A DNA stretch of 16,271 nt from Deltaproteobacteria bacterium. Its GTDB lineage: Bacteria > Desulfobacterota > Desulfobacteria > C00003060 > C00003106. The DNA is taken from assembly GCA_019314005.1 (NCBI GenBank), contig JAFDAE010000047.1:1-16271 (forward strand). Direction: 5' to 3'. Positions 7,507-15,000 of the stretch are shown here, piece by piece; position 1 is the stretch's first letter, and every line of letters begins with the position of its first letter. Below the pieces are notes generated by a model. That model saw only the letters and a program-made list of their open reading frames with translations, searched no databases and was not told the DNA's origin. The translations under genes and the position numbers were made by a program.

Positions 7507-7535
7507 TTTACAAGAAAAGAATCCTAGTATATTTT
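7507..7535 (+). promoter_or_regulatory. Putative sigma-70-type promoter for the flavoenzyme gene
   Basis: TTTACA (7507-7512), 17-base spacer, TATTTT (7530-7535); an alternative -10 TATATT lies at 7528-7533. It sits in the 273-bp gap after the PilZ gene and about 60 bases before the next start codon, so that gene probably has its own promoter. The rest of the gap shows no gene. Confidence 0.4.
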
Positions 7536-7594
7536 CATGGAAAATCTGGAGAAAATAAGGGTCGAACAGAATCTAAAATGAGAGGAAAAACCTT

Positions 7595-9319
7595 ATGAGC
7601 AAGAAAGATTCCTTTTATCCCGACTGGTATAAGAACATCCCCCCCGCCAAATCGTACAGGACTATCCTTAAGTGGGGCGGGATGGATAAGTTCAAGCATC
7701 CTAACAGGGGGTTGTATAAACTGATAAAAGAAACCTTTAACATGACAGATGAGGATTTCAGGACGCCGCATAACATGGGTCTGGAAGAAGTATCTTTTAA
7801 TGTACCCTCAACATTATCTCAGGAAAATCTCGATACGTTTAAGGGAATCGTCGGAGATGAAAACGTCAAAATGGATGATTTTTCGCGGCTCGAAGTCGCA
7901 TACGGAAAAACTACGTATGATGCCTTCAGGCTGAGAAAAGGGATCGTGGAAAATCTCCCCGGTGCGGTAATCCATCCAAGGGACAAGAAAGATATTTCGG
8001 AAATAGTGAAATACTGCAACGAGGAAAAGATACCTGTATATGTCTTCGGAGGAGGTTCATCAGTTACCAGGGGATTTGAGTGCATGCGGGCAGGAATCAC
8101 CCTTGACATGAGAACTCATATGAAGCGTATACTGAAATTGAGCGAGGAAAATCACACGATTACGGTAGAACCGGGGATCTTCGGACCGGAGATGGAAAAC
8201 AGTTTAAACAACGCGCCCGAATTATTCAGGACAAAACACGCCTACACATGCGGGCATTTTCCACAATCCTTTGAATATTCTTCGGTCGGGGGATGGGTGG
8301 TTACGAGGGGAGCCGGCCAGAACTCCACCTATTACGGTAAGATAGAAGATATGGTTGTGTGCCAGGAATATGTCACTCCCATAGGAACAATAGAGACAGG
8401 GGAATATCCTGCATCCGCGACCGGTCCCTCCATCGACCAGATAATGATAGGAAGCGAAGGAGCCTATGGAGTCCTTGTTTCCGTAACGCTGAAAGTGCGC
8501 CGTTATAATCCCGGCAACACCAGACGTTTCAGTTTTATCTTCAAAAACTGGGATGACGCCATAGATGCGGCAAGAGAGATAATGCAGGGAGAATTCGGCT
8601 ACCCCTCAGCATTCAGATTATCCGATCCTGAAGAAACCGACGTCGCCATGAAACTCTATGGCATAGAGGATACCATTATTGACAAAATGCTGAAACTGCG
8701 CGGATATAAATCTGGAGAAAAATGTCTCCTTCTGGGAACCACCGACGGCAGCAGGGGGTTCACCAAGCTTGTAAAACATAATGTCCGGAAAATATGCAAG
8801 AGATATGGGGGAATGTACACAACGGGTTTAGTCGCCAGGAAATGGGAGCATGGAAGATTCACCGATCCTTACATGAGGGAAGATATGCAGGATTTCGGCG
8901 TTATCATAGACACGCTTGAGTGTGCCGTCAACTGGGAACAGCTCAAATATGTTCACAAATATGTCAGGGAATACTGCAAAAGCAGGCCCCGAACGGTCTG
9001 TATGACTCACGGCTCCCATTTTTACCCACAGGGAGCAAATCTCTATTTCATATTCATAGGCAAAATGGATAAGGATGAATTCGTGGATTACCACAAGGGG
9101 GTTCTCGATGCTATTCAGAGATCAGGGGCCGCCATGAGCCATCATCACGGCATCGGTAAACTGTTTGCCCCGTGGCTGGAAGGCCAGATTGGAAAGAATG
9201 AGTTAGGCGTCTTCAAGGCGCTGAAAAAACATTTTGATCCCAACAATATCATGAATCCCGGTGGAACACTCGCACTGGACATGCCTGATTCCGAAAAAAG
9301 GTTTATGAAGAAGGATTAG
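7595..9319 (+). CDS. Alkylglycerone-phosphate synthase-like FAD enzyme
   Basis: 574 residues of the VAO/PCMH flavoprotein family. The FAD-binding loop YVFGGGSSVTRG is at 149-160, and TCGHFPQSFEYSSVGGWVVTRGAGQNSTYYGKIEDMV spans 218-254; these are highly characteristic of alkyl-DHAP synthases (AGPS). The histidine cluster SHHHGIGK (515-522) matches the AGPS active-site HHH, and Arg/Tyr-containing WEHGRFTDPYMRED (417-430) also fits. AGPS swaps the fatty acid of acyl-dihydroxyacetone phosphate for a fatty alcohol, making the ether bond of ether lipids. No targeting signal is visible, so it is likely cytosolic or peripheral to the membrane. AGAGG lies 8 bases before ATG 7595. No acyltransferase or fatty-alcohol gene is adjacent, so true AGPS activity is likely but not certain; a D-lactate-type dehydrogenase is less likely. 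Confidence 0.87.
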   Translation: MSKKDSFYPDWYKNIPPAKSYRTILKWGGMDKFKHPNRGLYKLIKETFNMTDEDFRTPHNMGLEEVSFNVPSTLSQENLDTFKGIVGDENVKMDDFSRLEVAYGKTTYDAFRLRKGIVENLPGAVIHPRDKKDISEIVKYCNEEKIPVYVFGGGSSVTRGFECMRAGITLDMRTHMKRILKLSEENHTITVEPGIFGPEMENSLNNAPELFRTKHAYTCGHFPQSFEYSSVGGWVVTRGAGQNSTYYGKIEDMVVCQEYVTPIGTIETGEYPASATGPSIDQIMIGSEGAYGVLVSVTLKVRRYNPGNTRRFSFIFKNWDDAIDAAREIMQGEFGYPSAFRLSDPEETDVAMKLYGIEDTIIDKMLKLRGYKSGEKCLLLGTTDGSRGFTKLVKHNVRKICKRYGGMYTTGLVARKWEHGRFTDPYMREDMQDFGVIIDTLECAVNWEQLKYVHKYVREYCKSRPRTVCMTHGSHFYPQGANLYFIFIGKMDKDEFVDYHKGVLDAIQRSGAAMSHHHGIGKLFAPWLEGQIGKNELGVFKALKKHFDPNNIMNPGGTLALDMPDSEKRFMKKD

Positions 9320-9438
9320 GTTGCAGGACCTATTTCTCAGGCTCCGCCAGGCCTTTCACAACCAGCCCCGCATAAAGAGTGCCGCCGGCAGCATGACGGT
9401 TAGTAAAAGTAGCTGTCTCCTTTTATTCCAACTTTTAG

Positions 9439-10521
9439 TCAGGGCAGGACCATACATTTCTCCGGATTGAGAAACAGGTAGAGTTCCTGTCCTTCTTCTT
9501 GCGGCAGGTGATGCGGAACCTGCACCCTGATCATAGTGCTGTCTATTTTTATGAAAAAGTATAGAAAGTTGCCCAGGTATGCCTTATGGACAATAGTACC
9601 CTTGAACAGGTTCTCTCTGGCTTGAGGTGGTTCTGTAAATACTTCCACATCCTCAGGACGTATAGATGCATACACTTTTTGTCCTGGTGTTATTGCCGTG
9701 GTGTCAGGCGTCGTACACAGCATCTTCTCGCTGAATTCCGTGTGTACGTAAGCTGCATTCTTGTCCTGGAGGACCTGGACGACCTCCCCGGACATAAAGT
9801 TCATGGTGCCTATAAAATCGGCGACAAATCTATTGGCGGGCTTTTCATATATCTCCTGGGGAGTGCCGATTTGCACCACGTTCCCTGATTCCATGACGGC
9901 GACTCGATCAGAGATAACCATCGCCTCTGCCTGGTCATGGGTGACGTAGACCGATGTGATGCCCATACGTTTTACCAGGCTCTTGATTTCAAATCTTAAT
10001 TCTTCTCTGAGCTTGGCATCCAGGTTGCTCAACGGTTCGTCCAACAGCAACACTTTAGGATTACTCACGAGAGCCCGCGCAAGAGCCACCCTTTGCTGCT
10101 GTCCACCGCTCAATTGGGATGGGTATCTCTCCTCCAAGCCATTCAAACCCGTTAATTCCAATACCTGTCGCGCCTTTTCCTGGATAGTCTGCCTGGGGAG
10201 CTTCTGAATTTTCAAGCCGTAAATGACATTATTAAATACCTTCATGTGCGGCCATACGGCATAGTTTTGGAACACCATGCCGATTCCCCTTTTTGACGGC
10301 TGGACAAATCCTTCCGAAAGCATCGGCTTGCCGTCAATAACGATGTCCCCCTCCTCTGGTTTCTCCAATCCGGCGATGCAGCGCAAGGTGGTTGTTTTGC
10401 CGCATCCGCTGGGGCCAAGAAGCGTTAACATTTCTCCCTTCTTCACTTCAAGCTGTATGTGATTAACTGCCACTACTTTATTAAAGCGCTTGAACAGGTT
10501 TTTGATCTCTATGAATGCCAT
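9439..10521 (-). CDS. ABC importer ATP-binding subunit (Fbp/Pot type)
   Basis: 360 residues from ATG 10521, preceded by GAAGGAGA; the open frame extends further upstream only into the permease gene, where homology stops. Complete nucleotide-binding domain: Walker A GPSGCGKTT (36-44), Q-loop Gln85, signature LSGGQQQRVALARAL (137-151), Walker B VLLLDEP (157-163), D-loop SNLDA and H-loop His195 (VTHDQAEAM). After about residue 235 comes a TOBE-type regulatory domain (KVYASIRPEDVEVF). This domain order is that of the Fbp/Pot/Ugp import ATPases. It hydrolyses ATP to drive the permease encoded just upstream (50-bp gap) and is last in the three-gene operon. The substrate cannot be read from this subunit. 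Confidence 0.94.
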   Translation of the reverse strand: MAFIEIKNLFKRFNKVVAVNHIQLEVKKGEMLTLLGPSGCGKTTTLRCIAGLEKPEEGDIVIDGKPMLSEGFVQPSKRGIGMVFQNYAVWPHMKVFNNVIYGLKIQKLPRQTIQEKARQVLELTGLNGLEERYPSQLSGGQQQRVALARALVSNPKVLLLDEPLSNLDAKLREELRFEIKSLVKRMGITSVYVTHDQAEAMVISDRVAVMESGNVVQIGTPQEIYEKPANRFVADFIGTMNFMSGEVVQVLQDKNAAYVHTEFSEKMLCTTPDTTAITPGQKVYASIRPEDVEVFTEPPQARENLFKGTIVHKAYLGNFLYFFIKIDSTMIRVQVPHHLPQEEGQELYLFLNPEKCMVLP

Positions 10522-10571
10522 TGAATTTGTCTCCTTCAGTGTTAACCCTTGAACCTCTGAACCCTGAAATT

Positions 10572-12248
10572 TTACGTGCCACCGGGACCCCAGGCGGCTT
10601 TGAGGATACCTCCGGCGATTCTTGATATGATCAGCAGAAGGATAAAGGCGATCACGATCATCAGAAAAGCCATGGCTGCGGCGATTCCGAACTCCATGCC
10701 GCGGTGCCAGTTCAAATAGATTCCTATGGGCAGTGTTTCCCATCCTCCTCGATAAAGGAATATAGCGGTAGAGATCTCCTGGAACGCCATGATAAAAAAC
10801 ATCACTACCCCGACAAGTACCCCTTTGATCAGCAAAGGCAAAGATATATTGAAAAAAGTTTTGAGTTTACCCGCGCCCGCTACTTCCGAGGCCTCCTCGA
10901 GCGAAATATCCAATTGCAGGTAAGAGGAGTGAGCCATCCGCAAAAAGTACGGGAGTCGCCGTGCAAACAGGGCCAGCGGCATGATGATCCAATACTGGGC
11001 TAAGGGTATGCCTTTCCAAAATCCCAGAAGATAACCCACGCCGACCGCGATACCCGGGAAAGCCAGCATGAGTGTGATCACAAAGTCGAGCGCATTTCTC
11101 CCCGGGACACGGGTGCGGACGATGATATAGGCGGCTGGCAGCCCGAAGGCGATCCCGAAAAGCAGGGCTATCCCGCTGTAGACGAAGGAGTTTTGTATCA
11201 GTAGCGGGCTTTCCAGAAGGATTACCCTGAAATTTTCAAGGGTCCAATACGTTGGAAACGGCTCAAAAACCCATCTTCTGGAAAAAGCGGATAACCCCAG
11301 CACGATCGGAATTAGAAGAACGAGGCCGGTGATAAAAATCATGTACAAATATGCGCCCAATTTCACCACCGGACCTGGCTCGATCACTCTGCCTTCGGAA
11401 GTTGTCCCTTTGGAGAGGCCGGTATACTTTTTCCTCTCAACCCACCACCTGGCGAGCAAAAAGATGCTAATGCAAATGACGGCAGAAATGATCACCGCCA
11501 CGATCCCCATGTACTTGCGATGAACATCGGTAAAGTGATAGGCGATGTTGATGTAAGCAACCGAGGGGAGAAGGTCCACCTGTCCCAAAATCATTGGCGT
11601 TAGCCAGTCCGTAAAGGGCCACAGAAATACGATGACGGCGCCCGCCAGATAACTTGGGGTGCAGAGAGGTAAAGTGACCGTGATGAATCTCCGAAAGCCG
11701 CCCGCTCCTTCGACTTCGGCGGCTTCTTCAAAGCAGGGATCTATGTTGGTGAAACCTGCGGAAAGACCAAGGACGATAAAAGGGAGCATGTGCAGAGATT
11801 GAATGAATACCAGCCCGTGTAGTCCGTAGATGAAATTTATGGGTGTTTCGATCAACCCCGTATTCATCAGAAGCAGATTCACAGTTCCATACTTGCCTAA
11901 AAAGATGATGAATGCAAATACGCCGGCATAAGCGGGCAAGACAATCGGCAAAAGGATCAGGGCCGTGAAAATTGTCTTCCCCCGGTGCCTGTATCTCGCC
12001 AGAATATATGCCAGGGGGACCCCGAACAAGGTGGTCGTCAGGAGCACCAGCACGCTCAGGAACAGGGTGTTTCCAAAGGTTTTGAGATAATACGTGTCCC
12101 GGAAGAATTCCAGGAAATTGCTTATGCCCCAGGTGTCGGTTCCGGCGATTTTGAAGCTTTGCAACACCAGAATTGACATCGGATAAAGCACGAGGAAGGC
12201 AATGACCAACCACAGGAGTGCTGCCAGAGAGACATTGCTGCGCGACAT
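10572..12248 (-). CDS. ABC importer double permease (FbpB/ThiP-like fusion)
   Basis: 558 residues with about twelve membrane helices: two homologous permease halves joined in one chain, as in FbpB and ThiP. Each half carries an EAA loop that docks on the ATPase: EEAAEVEGAGGFRRFITVTLP near 174-194 and EEASEVAGAGKLKTFFNISLP near 462-482. The hydrophilic linker around residues 270-290 separates the halves. Start ATG 12248 has AAAGGATG upstream. It lies between the binding-protein gene (98-bp gap containing a stem-loop) and the ATPase gene. The fused form is common for ferric iron, thiamine and 2-aminoethylphosphonate importers, so it narrows but does not settle the substrate. Confidence 0.93.
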   Translation of the reverse strand: MSRSNVSLAALLWLVIAFLVLYPMSILVLQSFKIAGTDTWGISNFLEFFRDTYYLKTFGNTLFLSVLVLLTTTLFGVPLAYILARYRHRGKTIFTALILLPIVLPAYAGVFAFIIFLGKYGTVNLLLMNTGLIETPINFIYGLHGLVFIQSLHMLPFIVLGLSAGFTNIDPCFEEAAEVEGAGGFRRFITVTLPLCTPSYLAGAVIVFLWPFTDWLTPMILGQVDLLPSVAYINIAYHFTDVHRKYMGIVAVIISAVICISIFLLARWWVERKKYTGLSKGTTSEGRVIEPGPVVKLGAYLYMIFITGLVLLIPIVLGLSAFSRRWVFEPFPTYWTLENFRVILLESPLLIQNSFVYSGIALLFGIAFGLPAAYIIVRTRVPGRNALDFVITLMLAFPGIAVGVGYLLGFWKGIPLAQYWIIMPLALFARRLPYFLRMAHSSYLQLDISLEEASEVAGAGKLKTFFNISLPLLIKGVLVGVVMFFIMAFQEISTAIFLYRGGWETLPIGIYLNWHRGMEFGIAAAMAFLMIVIAFILLLIISRIAGGILKAAWGPGGT

Positions 12249-12275
12249 ATCACATCCTTTACTTTACTATTTCCT

Positions 12276-12317
12276 GCTTGATGTACGAGCGAAAGGTGGC
12301 TCACCCGTACATCAAGC
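12276..12317 (-). repeat. Intercistronic stem-loop between binding-protein and permease genes
   Basis: GCTTGATGTACG (12276-12287) and CGTACATCAAGC (12306-12317) form a perfect 12-bp inverted repeat. Inside it GGTG/CACC (12295-12298 and 12302-12305) adds a second 4-bp stem with a 3-base loop. No T-run follows on the transcribed strand, so it is not a typical terminator. Such hairpins after a binding-protein gene usually protect the upstream mRNA from 3' decay and let the binding protein be made in excess over the membrane parts; that role is inferred here. Confidence 0.75.
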
Positions 12318-12346
12318 CCAGAGTGTATTTTTACTTTACATTACCA

Positions 12347-13648
12347 TTACCGCGCGATAAGCAGAGCGCGTGCCTTGGATGCAGCCAAGCGGGCTTCCGC
12401 ATACGCGCCATCTTCCTCAAAGAGCTTTCTTGCTTCTTTTATTTTCGCCTTAGCTCTCTTCACGTCTGCCTTTTTGGCTTTCGATGCTTTAATTTCTTCC
12501 TCAACGTCCTCTATCAGGAACAGACTGCTTTTCAACTTGCCCAACTTTCTGTAGATCTCGTACTCATAGTAGCGGTTGACTTCGTCCCATCTCTTTGTGG
12601 CGAGGTCCAGGTCGTACTCAATGAACCCGACTTCCAGATCCCAGAAGGAATCAACTCCCAGCGCCTTCTTGGCGTGCTTGGCCATAACGACGCCTTCTTT
12701 TTCCCACACGGAGAAGTTAATGTCCGTCCTGGCTGCAAAGTAACGGCCATTCAGCACGCATTTTTGTCCCTCCATGCTGAAGAGCCAGTCAAGGAAGATC
12801 TTCCCGGTCTTTTCGTTAGGCGCGCCTTTCAGCAAAGCCACTGCCTCTGGAACCAGGATCGTTTTTTCCGGGAGGCAATCACGCACGGGATAGCCATCTT
12901 TGCGCGCAGCCATCGCGTTCATTTGCGGCTGCGCGACCCCGATGGGAACTTCGCCACGGGCCACTAATTGGGTCGTATCTGTGCTGCCGGTGGAGTAGCG
13001 GGGTAACTGCGCCGCCAATAATCTGAGATATTTCCAAGCTTCCTTTTCTCCAAATGCCTGCAAGAGGATTTCTATGGTTTCATGCATTGTGCCAGAGGCG
13101 TATGGCAGCGTATGTATGATGTTACCCCTGTAAATGGGATTGAGCAGATCGTTCCACGTTTTTGGCGCCGGCAGCCTTAGCTTTTTCAAAACCTTCTCAT
13201 TGTACAGATTGGTGACGATCCAGGGCGCGAAGCAGGTCCAGTAATAGTCTTTATCTTTTACCTTCATACCGTGCCATTCGGCGGGAACCTTATCCCAATG
13301 CTTTGGCCTGTAGGGGACGAGCAATCCCTCCTTCATTAAGACTTCATGCGCCGGAGCACCTGCGCCCAGAAAGATGTCGGCATCCGGTTTGCCGTCCCAT
13401 ACTCTTACTTTGTCTACGACGACCGGCCATCCGCCTGGCCGCACGAACGTGATGTCTATGTCCTTACCATAGGTCTTCTTATAGTACTCCTTGAAACCCT
13501 TCTTCAGACTGTCGGATAACTCCTTGTAAATGGGACCGACCCAGCCGATTTTGTCCGCGGCTTGCGCTTGCGCCGTAAAAATTGGCGTGAGCATCAGCGC
13601 CATTGAAATGACAGTGAAGATTGTTGTGGTTAAGATTCTCTTTTTCAT
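12347..13648 (-). CDS. ABC importer periplasmic binding protein with helical C-terminal tail
   Basis: 433 residues. Signal peptide with basic start (MKKR), hydrophobic core (11-24) and cleavage near AQA-AD (30/31), so periplasmic. The body is a type II solute-binding fold of the Fbp/PotD-like group, with blocks DADIFLGAGAPAHEVLMKEG, YWTCFAPWIVTNLYNEKVLKKL and GRYFAARTDI. This is longer than the usual ~340 residues because the last 70 or so form a Lys/Ala/Glu-rich, probably helical extension (ASKAKKADVKRAKAKIKEAR and onward). AAAGGAG lies 7 bases before ATG 13648. First gene of the operon. Substrate unclear: ferric iron, phosphonate, polyamine or sugar-phosphate relatives all share this fold, and I do not see the adjacent Tyr-Tyr pair diagnostic of classical ferric-binding proteins. 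Confidence 0.9.
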   Translation of the reverse strand: MKKRILTTTIFTVISMALMLTPIFTAQAQAADKIGWVGPIYKELSDSLKKGFKEYYKKTYGKDIDITFVRPGGWPVVVDKVRVWDGKPDADIFLGAGAPAHEVLMKEGLLVPYRPKHWDKVPAEWHGMKVKDKDYYWTCFAPWIVTNLYNEKVLKKLRLPAPKTWNDLLNPIYRGNIIHTLPYASGTMHETIEILLQAFGEKEAWKYLRLLAAQLPRYSTGSTDTTQLVARGEVPIGVAQPQMNAMAARKDGYPVRDCLPEKTILVPEAVALLKGAPNEKTGKIFLDWLFSMEGQKCVLNGRYFAARTDINFSVWEKEGVVMAKHAKKALGVDSFWDLEVGFIEYDLDLATKRWDEVNRYYEYEIYRKLGKLKSSLFLIEDVEEEIKASKAKKADVKRAKAKIKEARKLFEEDGAYAEARLAASKARALLIAR

Positions 13649-13713
13649 TTTGAACTCCTTTCTAGTGACATTGTCACATTTAAAAAAATAAAGATTTCTT
13701 TATCCTCAAACAT
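13645..13713 (-). CDS. Possible 22-codon leader peptide overlapping the binding-protein start
   Basis: Open frame MFEDKEIFIFLNVTMSLERSSK from ATG 13713 whose TGA stop overlaps the binding-protein ATG in an ATGA arrangement, so its translation could be coupled to that gene. It runs through the AT-rich hairpin and the GTGACA/TGTCAC palindrome of the leader. Its own ribosome site is poor (GGAG directly touching ATG; GGGAGG about 18 bases away). May be chance. Confidence 0.2.
   Translation of the reverse strand: MFEDKEIFIFLNVTMSLERSSK
13665..13677. promoter_or_regulatory. Palindrome GTGACA-T-TGTCAC in the operon leader
   Basis: Perfect 6-bp inverted repeat with a one-base centre, 17 bases upstream of the binding-protein start and just before its ribosome site. 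It could be a DNA operator for a dimeric repressor or an RNA element near the ribosome site. Which regulator binds is unknown; the form TGTCA/TGACA occurs in sites of several GntR-type and other regulators. Confidence 0.45.
13682..13703 (-). terminator. Weak terminator-like hairpin with T-run in the leader
   Basis: On the transcribed strand ATAAAGA-AA-TCTTTAT is followed by a run of seven T. The stem is all A-T except one G-C pair, so it would be a weak terminator, but its position inside the leader makes an attenuation role conceivable. Confidence 0.3.
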
Positions 13714-13779
13714 CTCCAGCCGTAAAAGTTTCCTCCCTTAGGCTACAACCCGACACCCTGCCATCAAAATTTTGCTTAT

Positions 13780-13789
13780 ATCACCTCCT
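13780..13789 (-). promoter_or_regulatory. Orphan consensus ribosome-binding site in the leader
   Basis: AGGAGGTGAT, complementary to the 16S rRNA 3' end, but no start codon lies at a normal distance. The nearest ATG (13764, 19 bases away) opens an 8-codon frame MAGCRVVA ending at 13738. Possible standby ribosome site or remnant of a lost gene. Confidence 0.35.
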
Positions 13790-13806
13790 TTTTCCTTATG
13801 CGTTCT

Positions 13807-13817
13807 CGCTTGAAGCG
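13807..13817. promoter_or_regulatory. Palindrome CGCTT-G-AAGCG downstream of the promoter
   Basis: Perfect 5-bp inverted repeat around one base, about 20 bases after the -10 box of the importer promoter, where a repressor would block transcription. Short, so it may be chance. Confidence 0.3.
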
Positions 13818-13836
13818 GCACAATATAATTTATCGT

Positions 13837-13871
13837 AGAATAGATAAACATTCAACCTTTGTCAATGTCAA
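13837..13871 (-). promoter_or_regulatory. Promoter of the ABC importer operon
   Basis: On the minus strand TTGACA (13865-13860), a 17-base spacer and TATTCT (13842-13837) make a near-consensus sigma-70 promoter. A second TTGACA directly abuts it upstream (13871-13866), giving a tandem TTGACATTGACA. Transcription should begin near 13830, leaving a leader of about 180 bases before the binding-protein gene. Confidence 0.65.
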
Positions 13872-13904
13872 TATATACCCCTCTTATCACTGCTGCTTTT
13901 TATC

Positions 13905-14156
13905 TCACCCTTTTATAGTATAGCTAAATAGTTTTGCGCTTGTTGTGGATATTCCGATAGCACCTGAAGAAAGGATCTCTTGGATCTCTTGCTGCGTAGT
14001 GATCAAGCCTCCGGCTACGACAGGCACGGAATTCCTTGACCTGATTCTATCCATTATCTTAGGCAGAATCAGACCAGGAAAAACCTCAATAGCGTCAGGC
14101 TTGGACTTGTCGACCACGTTGAGGCCCCCTGCAAGAGATTCCGAATCCAGTTCAAT
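13905..14156 (-). pseudogene. glpP: C-terminal remnant of glpP (glycerol antiterminator-type)
   Basis: The open frame from 14156 to the TGA at 13905 encodes about 83 residues that match the C-terminal third of GlpP: LDSESLAGGLNVV, KPDAIEVFPGLILPKIMDRI, VPVVAGGLITTQQEIQEIL and GAIGISTT, the phosphate-binding half of its TIM-barrel-like fold. GlpP proteins are ~180-190 residues and act in antitermination of glycerol-uptake mRNA. The N-terminal ~100 residues are missing: an in-frame TAG is at 14159-14157 and the HAD gene ends just upstream. A GTG at 14117 lies within the homologous region, so is not a true start. It is read as a decayed gene rather than a short functional one. The same-strand neighbours may have replaced its lost 5' part. 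Confidence 0.72.
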
Positions 14157-14175
14157 CTATTGATAACGAGTACCG

Positions 14176-15000
14176 TCAGGCAGCCGGCCATCCGTCTCTA
14201 TCCGATCTGCGCTCGAGTATCACTTCCACAATCTCGGCAAAGCCCTCACCGCCATCCCGGCTGGCCACAAATTCAGGAAGGCATTTCATTTGATCCGCAA
14301 AATGAAGCACATTCCTTACACCCGCGGAATGGGGAAAATATTCGAACATGGGTTCATCATTGGGCGAATCGCCACAAAACAGAAAGTGCTCTCTGCTGTC
14401 ATCCAACTCCATCTTCCAGCGTTCCCGAACAAACATCTTCGTCATACCCAGTTTGTCATAACTGCCAAACCATCCGTTAACATGGATCGAAGACACCTTG
14501 CACGTCGCTCCATTTCTCCTGAAGATCCGGCAAATATCCTCGACATCTCCCGAATTCAACGGATCCACATCTTCGCAGTAATCCACGGCAAGGTCAGCCT
14601 CCCGGTAAAGCTGGTCACTGGCGATTGCCGTTCCCGGAACTTCCGCAAGTATCTCTTCACCGATGCGCCTCAGCCTTTTGTGGTTGTCATCTCTGACCTT
14701 TTCTGAATCAAGAAATGTTTTCTTTAACTTTTTCTCTTTCTCATCAAGCCAGAAATAGAAGGCGCCATTTTCCCCAACGACACCGTCCACAGGCCACATC
14801 CTTGCGATATGGTCGCACCATCCGGCCGGTCTGCCAGTTATCGGAACCACCTTCATACCGCATTCCTTCAATTTCCACAGCGCATCAAAGGCACACGCCG
14901 GAATCCTGCCACCCGTTGTAAAGGTATCGTCAATATCAAAAAAGACGCCGAGGAAACCTTTCGCAACGTCCGATCCTAATTTTTTAATGGGTAGAGTCAC
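14176..15000 (-). CDS. HAD-IIB sugar-phosphatase-like hydrolase
   Basis: 274 residues with all HAD motifs: motif I FDIDDTFT (D22 nucleophile, D24 acid/base), motif II ITGRP (T55), a motif III lysine near 183-188, and motif IV FLFCGDSPNDEPMF (207-220). The cap lies between motifs II and III, as in HAD-IIB enzymes such as sucrose-phosphate and mannosyl-3-phosphoglycerate phosphatases. It should be a soluble Mg-dependent phosphatase on a sugar phosphate or a related metabolite; the exact substrate cannot be told. The start is GTG 15000 with a poor ribosome site (GGGGGACTGGA); the family core begins near residue 15, so a nearby start is possible. Its own promoter lies upstream; downstream is the glpP remnant. 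Confidence 0.85.
   Translation of the reverse strand: MTLPIKKLGSDVAKGFLGVFFDIDDTFTTGGRIPACAFDALWKLKECGMKVVPITGRPAGWCDHIARMWPVDGVVGENGAFYFWLDEKEKKLKKTFLDSEKVRDDNHKRLRRIGEEILAEVPGTAIASDQLYREADLAVDYCEDVDPLNSGDVEDICRIFRRNGATCKVSSIHVNGWFGSYDKLGMTKMFVRERWKMELDDSREHFLFCGDSPNDEPMFEYFPHSAGVRNVLHFADQMKCLPEFVASRDGGEGFAEIVEVILERRSDRDGWPAA

Noticed and set aside
7272..7598. 108-codon frame overlapping the end of the PilZ gene and the following gap
   Set aside because: Overlaps a well-supported gene, has no ribosome site or homology, and the protein looks random.
9320..9438. Search for a bidirectional terminator between the convergent AGPS-like and ATPase genes
   Set aside because: Only short imperfect inverted repeats and no T-run next to a stem were found.
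10522..10743. 74-residue upstream extension of the importer ATPase frame
   Set aside because: It lies inside the permease gene in another frame, has no ABC similarity, and a good ribosome site precedes ATG 10521.
12218..12967. 249-codon plus-strand frame opposite the binding-protein gene
   Set aside because: Antisense shadow of a gene with signal peptide and family motifs; the frame's protein has no recognisable domain.
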